A stretch of DNA of 64,000 bases from Telmatactis stephensoni (lineage: Eukaryota; Cnidaria; Anthozoa; Actiniaria; Isophelliidae), in the NCBI GenBank assembly GCA_029948255.1, contig JALIZF010001836.1, positions 186,001-250,000 of the forward strand. The letters run 5' to 3'. Made by a program: the position numbers and the translations under genes. Positions 57,196 through 64,000 of this stretch are shown here, one piece after another; the stretch's first letter is position 1, and each line of letters opens with the position of its first letter. The notes beneath the pieces are model-generated. The model had not been told where the DNA came from. It did not search any database and was given only the letters and a program-made list of their open reading frames with translations.

Positions 57196-57885
57196 ATTTC
57201 CAAACATATGCTTTGCTTACTTCCAAGCATGCGCTTTACTATTTGCACGCATGCGCTTTACCTACTAGACTGCGATTTGTGACTGAACGACAATGAAGCC
57301 CAATTTTAAACTCGGGCATTCCACAGGAAGCCCGAGTAACAAGACGCATAGCTGCGTGAACTCGGGCTTTCTATGTAGTAAATCATGAGTTCTCTTTGTT
57401 AATATTCAGAATATTGTCCCTTTAAATTCTCCATTCGTTTATTCTGCTGTGCTCTTTGACCTAAAGCGCATTTATATAGCCTTAACCTTAACCTAAGACC
57501 CATCGGATTAAAAATAGATTTTTGTTTACCTGTGAAATAGTTTTTTCAAACTAAGGCCTACTTCAAACGTCGCATCTCACATGTACCGAATTCAATGCAA
57601 ATTAGTCAAATCTTTTGTTTCTACTCATTATCATCTCATTTGCATTGAATTAAGCACATGTGAGATGCGACGTTTGAACTAGGCCTAACTTATTTGACTT
57701 CTGCAGTGTACTATCAATTTTAATCATATTTTGATTCATTTGCTTTATTCATATGTATTTTAATTTATTTTAATGTATTTTAAAGTTTATCTGTTTATCA
57801 GTTTATCTGAAGGGTCAGTGCTTGAGCGTCGGACCGGAAATCCGACTGTAGGCTCAAATCACGCTGAGGGCTCGGAATTTTTAAG

Positions 57886-59452
57886 GAGGGGGACATTGGG
57901 GGGTTCTGGATCCCGCAATACCGCAAAAAAATTTCGGAAATCCCGCAATACCGCGTAGAAATATCGCAAATCCCGCGTACCGCAAAAAAAAATAAAAAAT
58001 AAAATAAAATAAAATAAAATAAAATAAAATAAAATAAAATAAAATAAAATAAAATAAAATAAAATAAAATAAAATAAAATAAAATAAAATAAAATAAAAT
58101 AAAATAAAATAAAATAAAATAAAATAAAATAAAATAAAATAAAATAAAATAAAATAAATAAATAAAATAAAAATAAAATAAATTACAATTTAAACTTTTT
58201 TTCGGCGAATTGTAAATATCGTATATGACAAGCCACGCAGTGCACGTTTTGGTCGGGAAACAAAGAAATCACCATTTTATCGACTTAGCTTTCTTTTACT
58301 ACGACTCACTTTAAACACTTTGCGTGACTAAAACGTAAGGTATCAATATTTTACAGTTGTAGAAACGATCTACATAAAGGGATTGAATACTGGAGAAACG
58401 CCTCGTAACTGAAGTAACTTTACTGGGTTCTCGTTCTTGAACTATATCGACGATAAACTGTTGAATACATTGGCGACGATTATCGTGGCGGTTCTAAATA
58501 AAGTTAAACACAATAACTTACAACTTGAAGTTCGATTAATGCCAAAAGAATGGTTGAAATACCTCATGGTATTCTCTCCTCATCAGCTTGAACGTTCTCG
58601 CAACGGAAACTTTATACACGGATTAACATGAATTATGAAGATTAAATTTGGCGGCAATTTCCGCTGACCAGTAACGCTAGATTCTACAACAGTATAAATC
58701 GGTAGATCTGACCTTCTGTATAGAATGGAGCATTCATCAGATTCATATATTATACTCATATATCAGTCGTCAGCGTCGTAGGTCGTCTCCAGCTTTCCAC
58801 AATAAATACATGTCACTATTATAATCACGAAACTATCAGTTAATAACATCAAGTAGTGCACGGTCATGTATCAGAACAACTTACCTAAAGAAGAAGACGT
58901 TTGTTGAAACATGTTCGCCTCCCTTTCCTTCTTCTATGAAGAAGGAAACGCATTCTATTATGCTTGATTTACTGATCAAGGAAATGTGGCACACTTCTTT
59001 ACTGAGCATGATTACAATAAAGAATGATGCTGAAAAGGTCTGTAAACGCACGAGATTACCAGGTCAAACCAGATACTTGCACGACCTTGCGCTGTTTACG
59101 TGACTTTACAGGTCGCTCGAGTTACATTTAAGATAATCTTCGTTTATGATTGGTTCTTAATTGAAATATGACATATGATATCCAATTCCTTAGCTTGAGA
59201 TGACAAAAAGGTCAAGCCAATGTAACTAAAACTACAACGACTACAAAATCCCGCATACCGCTGGGCTAAAATGATATCGCAATACCGCAATTCGAAAATG
59301 TTTTTCCCGCAATCTCGCATCTTAAAGCTGTAAATATCGCATATCGCACGGATCGCAAATCCCGCATTACCGCAAGATTTTGATCATTTTACCGCAATAC
59401 CGCATTAAAAAATGGTCAATACCGCAATACCGCAAACCCCAAGGTCCCCCTC
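57886..59452. mobile_element. 1.57-kb TIR transposon inserted in H3
   Basis: Ends GAGGGGGACATTGGGG and CCCCAAGGTCCCCCTC (15 of 16 inverted match), flanked by TTTAAG at 57880-57885 and 59453-59458. The matching place in H1 (about 54910-54925) is uninterrupted. No transposase ORF; many CCCGCAATACCGC motifs inside. Confidence 0.85.
57990..58165. repeat. (AAAAT)n microsatellite
   Basis: About 34 AAAAT pentamers inside the inserted transposon. Confidence 0.95.
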
Positions 59453-59694
59453 TTTAAGACTGAAATTTTTACACTCGCAGAAGCATTCACATCCAACTAA
59501 CACATTTCCGAGTGACAATCCAATCATTTACTTACAGAAGAATTGTTGGTAATTCTGCCTGCCTTGAAACAAACCAACTTTAATATAACTGATTTGACAA
59601 CTCTACAACTTCAACACGGATTACTAGCAGAATTGATTCACAGTTGGTGATCATTAAAGATGAAAACTACTGCTCTATGTTTTAACTATAATTA

Positions 59695-59979
59695 TTAGAC
59701 TACGTTGAATTTAAGCACAAACGTTCCTTTATTTTCTTGATTTTTAGCTTTCAAATAGCAATACAATTTAGATGACTTGGGTATTAGTTCAACGAATACG
59801 TTCGTAAACAAACTCAAAAATGTTCGCTCGTAAATTGATCTCTCGTAAAGTTCGCGGATCGACCCGTTCCGAAAACGCTCGCCATCTTTTAGTGTGGGTC
59901 TACCGCGAACGGTGCTGTGTGCCTTTGTATGTGTTTTGAGCGTATTAAACCTAGAATCCATGCTTACTTTCGACATCTT
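59695..59979 (-). CDS. Short ORF of Helitron-like unit H3, unknown function
   Basis: About 95 codons open from M-A-D-V-S-K-M-S (ATG near 59979) through R-G-R-P-T-L-K-D-G-E-R-F-R-N-G-S. Longest surviving of three copies. No known domain recognised. Likely part of the transposon's own protein rather than a host gene. Confidence 0.4.
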   Translation of the reverse strand, partial: KMSKVSMDSRFNTLKTHTKAHSTVRGRPTLKDGERFRNGSIRELYERSIYERTFLSLFTNVFVELIPKSSKLYCYLKAKNQENKGTFVLKFNVV

Positions 59980-60363
59980 CGACACATCCGCCATCTTGCC
60001 ATGTGCTTTTGACGCTTATTTAGGTATATACTTCATGGTTTTGAGTGCCGTATAGTCGCTCTGTACTTCTCAAGTAAAGAAGCGACTATATTGGACAATC
60101 ATGAAGTATATACCTCTCGACGCATGCGCCTTTCTATCTACGCGCATGCGCTTTAGTGCCTAAACTGCGATTGTGGACTGAAGGCAAACAAAAAAATAAT
60201 AAATAAAATAACGAAGCCCAATTTATAACTCGGGCATTCCTACGGAAGCCCGAGTAATAACGAAGCCCAATTTAAAACTCGGGCATTCCTACGGAAGCCC
60301 GAGTAATTATAATGAGGCCAATCAGAAGCGTTTGTGCAATTAGATTAAAATCATCTAAAACTA

Positions 60364-61645
60364 GACGCATAACTGCGTGAACATGGGCTTCCTAATTAGT
60401 CATAAGCTTCGTTTTTATTACGTATAACAATGTACAATTTAGCTATAAAATCAATATGTACTGATACTTCTATCAAACAAGCTACGCATCTATTCTTGAA
60501 AAAGCGACTTATTATCCAATTTATCTTCAGCTTCAGTAATATGTGTTATATCTGTGTGGTCATTGCTAATATTTGTACAATCAATAACAACATCTTTATA
60601 CAATGTGTTACTAGCTTTAAGCCATGTATTAAAGTGCTGCTTGTACAGATGTTGGTCTGGCAGCTTCAAAATATACATGACCTCTAAATTGTAGTTTTAT
60701 TTTTAACTTAATCGCTGGAGGACGAGGCAGAATGTTACATGTCTTATCACATTGCACTGGTACATTGCAAATAGAGCCTTTAACCTTACGTTGCTGACCT
60801 TTAGGCATAATAACAATTTTTTCAAATACATGTACCATACGCTGTGCTATCAATATTTGTTCTAATTTTCGTAGACATTCAAGTTCAGTTTGTAAAACTG
60901 TTGTGGTACGTTTGAGCGTATTTTATGATAAACAAAGCATGCTACTGAGTTCACGGCTACGATGACAACGTAAATGCCTATAATTATAATAAACAAATCT
61001 TGAATAACGAGATCTAATATTATCGGTGATCTTTATTGTGACTCTGCATCGATCATTATATACATGTATAATCAATCAACTAGTCTTATCTAATAAGTCT
61101 TACATCACAATCACTGAACGATGAAATGACAACAGTTTGAGTATAGCAGTCGAAGAACTTGACTGTTTTGTACCCTAATAAAGTTAATAGTAATAAATAA
61201 GGAAAATAAAACATACTTTCTTGAAGTAAAAAGAATAAAAGAAACAGTGTACTTAGCATTATTACAAAAGAAATGATCATCTTTGATGTCGCTTTGCCTT
61301 GAGTGTGGGATGGTTTTGTGTAAACACAGTCGCTAGTCTTGTATCTTGTTCGCTTGAAATCCTCATTTTTTGCTCGGTATATCTTTGTTCACATTCTGTA
61401 CTTGGATTCTTTGTGGTTTTAGAGTTGGTATAAGCTGAAATATAAGTCGCTTTTGTATAGATAGGTAGCTTGTTTGGCTTAAGTTTCACGAAAAATTCAC
61501 GGTATCTCGACAAATGCCCTTTTGCGTGGATAATTCCCGATCAAGACGACAACACGCATGCGTGGACATTTTGACGACCAAGACGACAAACATAAATAAA
61601 GGCGAATTTAAAACATGGGCTTCGCTTCCACAGGAAGCCCATGTA
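60364..61645 (-). mobile_element. Helitron/Helentron-like unit H4 with Rep-helicase-associated remnant
   Basis: Left hairpin ACGCATAACTGCGT plus ACATGGGCTTCCT; right end CCACAGGAAGCCCATGTAAT, giving short inverted termini. Inside lies a decayed coding segment on the minus strand. Confidence 0.6.
60490..60910 (-). pseudogene. Helitron polyprotein remnant, DUF6570-like region
   Basis: 60910-60629 encodes L-I-A-Q-R-M-V, then I-M-P-K-G-Q-Q-R-K-V-K-G-S, N-V-P-V and L-P-R-P-P, a pattern I recognise from the DUF6570 region next to the Helitron-like domain. The sequence shifts frame near 60630 and continues N-T-W-L-K-A-S-N-T-L-Y-K-D-V. The ORF is truncated at both ends, so it cannot make a working transposase. 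Confidence 0.65.
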
Positions 61646-61974
61646 ATTACCAGTAAGCAAGTTGACCCCACGCATCGCCAAGACTTTAAACAATACAAGC
61701 TGTCACGTTTAGTTTGAAAAGAACCATGTTTCCAGCTCACCGCGAATTTTTAAACAATAAATACGTAATCTCTTTCATGTATTTTGCAATAGCAATGAGT
61801 TTAGAGTGAAAAATATAGATAAATTGCAAAGACCTTGGTGAAACAAGATTTATTTGAGGAACTTCTCACAGGATATGGCTTAACAACTGTCACTATATCA
61901 AAGCGATAATTGAAATGAGCCAGATATTTTTGTCATTTGAACTTTGTTTACGTTAGATCATTTAAAAAACCTTG

Positions 61975-62097
61975 GATTTTCTCTGACGACCCCTAAAAAA
62001 TACCAAATCGGCGATTTCAACCCCTAAAAAATAATACGACGATCATCCCTAGCACACCAATATAGGGAGTACCCCCCCCCCCCCCCCCCCCCACCGG
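61975..62097. repeat. MITE remnant with long poly-C run
   Basis: GACCCCTAAAAAATACC-like motifs twice, then CAATATAGGGAGTA followed by about 22 C. Related to 53825-53945. Confidence 0.55.
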
Positions 62098-62467
62098 GCA
62101 TGACTCCTTCACGCAGTGCTTTATATTGGTATCATGCACGCATTGAATCTGGAAAATCGATCAACACTGGTTGCTTATGTTTGTGGTATGCGTATTAGAT
62201 TGGCTTTCTCTTTGAACACAGCCATAGTCTTTTAATAGCTACTCCATCCTGGCTAGCAGCAGTTCGCTTCGGGTTCCCGACGGCTGAAATCTGAGCCTAA
62301 GTGTACACAGGCTAAGACGAGTTATTCTTTGATTTTTCGATCAATCGTTCAGAAAAAAATAAATGTGATCACAGAAATTTCCATTTATTGACAAGCTACA
62401 TGATATATAATGTAAAAAGAGTTCTATGGCATATTGCAATCTGCTCCTAACGTTGTCACTAATGACC

Positions 62468-62860
62468 ACAGGTAGCCCAAGCTCACTATTTGTCTCAATT
62501 TACAAGAGAATGTATGGGGATTTTTGAACCCTCAATAAATGACTCAAATTGTAATAAAATTCAACAAAAACTTATCAGTGTCTTGCTTTATTCCTCTTTA
62601 GTCCCCTGACGGCGTTTCAGTCGATTTCGTCTGGGTTTAGCTACTTTTTCCCTCCTCAACTTCTTAGTTGAGGAGGGAAAAAGTAGCTAAACCCAGACGA
62701 AATCGACTGAAACGCCGTCAGGGGACTAAAGAGGAATAAAGCAAGACACTGATAAGTTTTTGTTGAATTTTATTACAATTTGAGTCATTTATTGAGGGTT
62801 CAAAAATCCCCATACATTCTCTTGTAAATTGAGACAAATAGTGAGCTTGGGCTACCTGTG
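62468..62860. mobile_element. Perfect 195-bp-arm palindromic element with 8-bp target duplication
   Basis: Arms 62467-62661 and 62666-62860 are exact complements by eye, with a 4-base loop (TCTT). TAATGACC flanks at 62460-62467 and 62861-62868. The 8-bp duplication fits the hAT superfamily; there is no coding capacity. Confidence 0.93.
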
Positions 62861-63074
62861 TAATGACCTCTGTTCACCTCCAGAAGAGTAAACTGAACTG
62901 GTTAAAACATGTCTCCAAAATCGTCATTCGTTCATTTATGTTTATGTTTATTTACGGTTTTTTATTTGTATTAATGCTCCCAACCCATTAGACACATTAA
63001 CTGACAACAGTTTGTGGGATAAATGGGGAATGGTGATTAGGTCTCCGTCTGCAATCACAGCCGACAGCATACTG

Positions 63075-63420
63075 GTCAGTGCATGGCAAAGAGAGGTCAT
63101 AATCCTCTCTCCAGGGGTCATAATCCCCTAGGCCGCTGAGAGGTGAAAATCACATTCAACCTCTACTAAGGGGTGATCATCCCTTATGCTCATCCGAAGT
63201 CACATCAGATAGCATTGCATGGCAAGGAGAGGTATCCTCTCTCCAGGAGGGTAAACCCCCCTGGGCCGCTGAGGGGAGAAAATCACATTCTACCCCTACT
63301 TAAGGGTGATACTCCCTACCTTAGCCTCATTGTTCCCATGGCAACTGAGAAGGGGGGTGACAATCCGATAATCCCCAGTAATATCAGTAAACCATGAGTC
63401 TATGGGGCAAGGCGTGACCA
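63075..63420. repeat. Duplicated hairpin array (two ~140-bp units plus a weak third)
   Basis: Unit 1 (about 63080-63189) and unit 2 (about 63218-63325) each hold four stem-loops in the same order: GAGAGG/CCTCTC, CCAGG.../...CCTGG, a GAGRGG stem around AAAATCACATTC, and an AAGGG/CCCTT stem. The units differ mostly where both sides of a stem change together. Confidence 0.6.
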
Positions 63421-63808
63421 GTATGGGAGAGCCTAATCCCCATCCCTTAGTTTATTAAAACATGGTTTAAAATAAGACTAGCATATTGTATTACATATAT
63501 TAACTAGCAACTTTCGATTGTTCTTTTCCAGCTAATGCTGGGATTGTTCATGATAATACTTCTACCTCATGTCTAAAAGATTAATGGTACAAACTGTAAC
63601 AGACATTTGGTACTCAGATATACTAAATAATGCTAATGTACATCATATTATGAAATACACAAATAATTCACAAAGGGGTTTTTGCACTAAATATGCTACT
63701 AGGACAGAGAGGGTAAAGGTGGGTGGGAAAAATGCTTGTATCAAGTTGGTTGCTTATACCAGAATGAATGAAAACTTTGGCTGATCAATTACAAGTGATA
63801 CACAACTC

Positions 63809-64000
63809 AATTGCCAAATGGGCGAGTAGCCCAAAAAATAGAGAGCCGAGGGCCTTTGGGCAGTTTTCGAGAGTTCAGTTCAGCTGCTCAAAAGATGTTG
63901 ACCCATTAAACGCACCTTGAAAAGCAAAAGCTGTTTAATCCTTATTGACAAGTTTTAATTACCTTTAGAATGATTTAACCAAGCGCTTGTCGGGTTTCGA
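63809..64000. repeat. Dispersed ~195-bp repeat (copy 2, runs to the window edge)
   Basis: Matches 40725-40917 with few differences. The end is cut by the window. Confidence 0.85.

Larger units (their letters stand above)
55683..57335 (-). mobile_element. Helitron/Helentron-like unit H2 with protein remnants
   Basis: Starts with the hairpin ACGCATATCTGCGT plus AAACTCGGGCTTCC and ends with the terminal hairpin CTCGGGCATTCC...GGAAGCCCGAG at 57310-57335. Minus-strand coding remnants lie at 57003-57200 and 55700-56090. Confidence 0.65.
57338..60303 (-). mobile_element. Helitron/Helentron-like unit H3, interrupted by a TIR transposon, with duplicated right end
   Basis: Left end AAGACGCATAGCTGCGTGAA plus CTCGGGCTTTC. 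The body matches H1 until 57885 and again from 59453. Right-end hairpins CTCGGGCATTCCTACGGAAGCCCGAG occur twice, at about 60229 and 60279. Confidence 0.65.

Overview
The window is animal nuclear DNA, most likely from an anthozoan cnidarian such as a stony coral or sea anemone. Genes are split by GT-AG introns, the DNA is AT-rich and there are no operons. The gene families (an intronless class A GPCR, a Ly6/three-finger protein, a Cys-loop receptor and secreted furin-like Cys-rich repeat proteins) fit this. So does the very dense load of short inverted-repeat transposons, tRNA-like SINEs and Helitron relatives. The organism is inferred from gene content only; no species marker is visible.

Layout. 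1-6.5 kb: a class A GPCR at 2508-3579 (+) with probable 5' leader exons at 1314-1369 and from 2409; its reading frame is broken by one extra base between TM1 and TM2. 6.5-8.1 kb: a two-exon secreted Ly6/uPAR-type protein (+). 11.0-21.7 kb: a complete ten-exon Cys-loop ligand-gated ion channel gene (-), 530 residues, with all splice phases matching. Its ligand-binding domain looks like the GABA/glycine type, but the M1-M2 selectivity loop reads G-S-E-R, not the usual P-A-R. 31.3-51.9 kb: two tandem genes (-) for secreted proteins built from furin-like (Fu, R-spondin-type) Cys-rich repeats, mostly one repeat per exon with every intron in phase 1. Gene B (42558 to 31500) has a signal peptide, six Fu repeats and a Glu tail. 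Gene A (51934 to about 45896) has a signal peptide, an acidic Gly-Ser-Asp region, a Lys/Arg-rich region and two Fu repeats. Because the phases match, the two could also be alternative promoters of one locus.

The rest is mobile and repetitive DNA: a nested set of palindromes at 47.5-51.3 kb; an 820-bp-armed inverted repeat inside gene B; an 85-bp satellite at 45.3-45.7 kb; a head-to-tail array of Helitron/Helentron-like elements at 54.3-61.7 kb that carries decayed protein fragments and is interrupted by a 1.57-kb TIR transposon; a perfect 195-bp-arm palindrome with 8-bp target duplications at 62.5 kb; and a duplicated run of hairpins with apparent compensatory changes at 63.0-63.4 kb.

The five genes encode receptors and secreted proteins. 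Nothing in the sequence shows that they act together, apart from the two related Fu genes.
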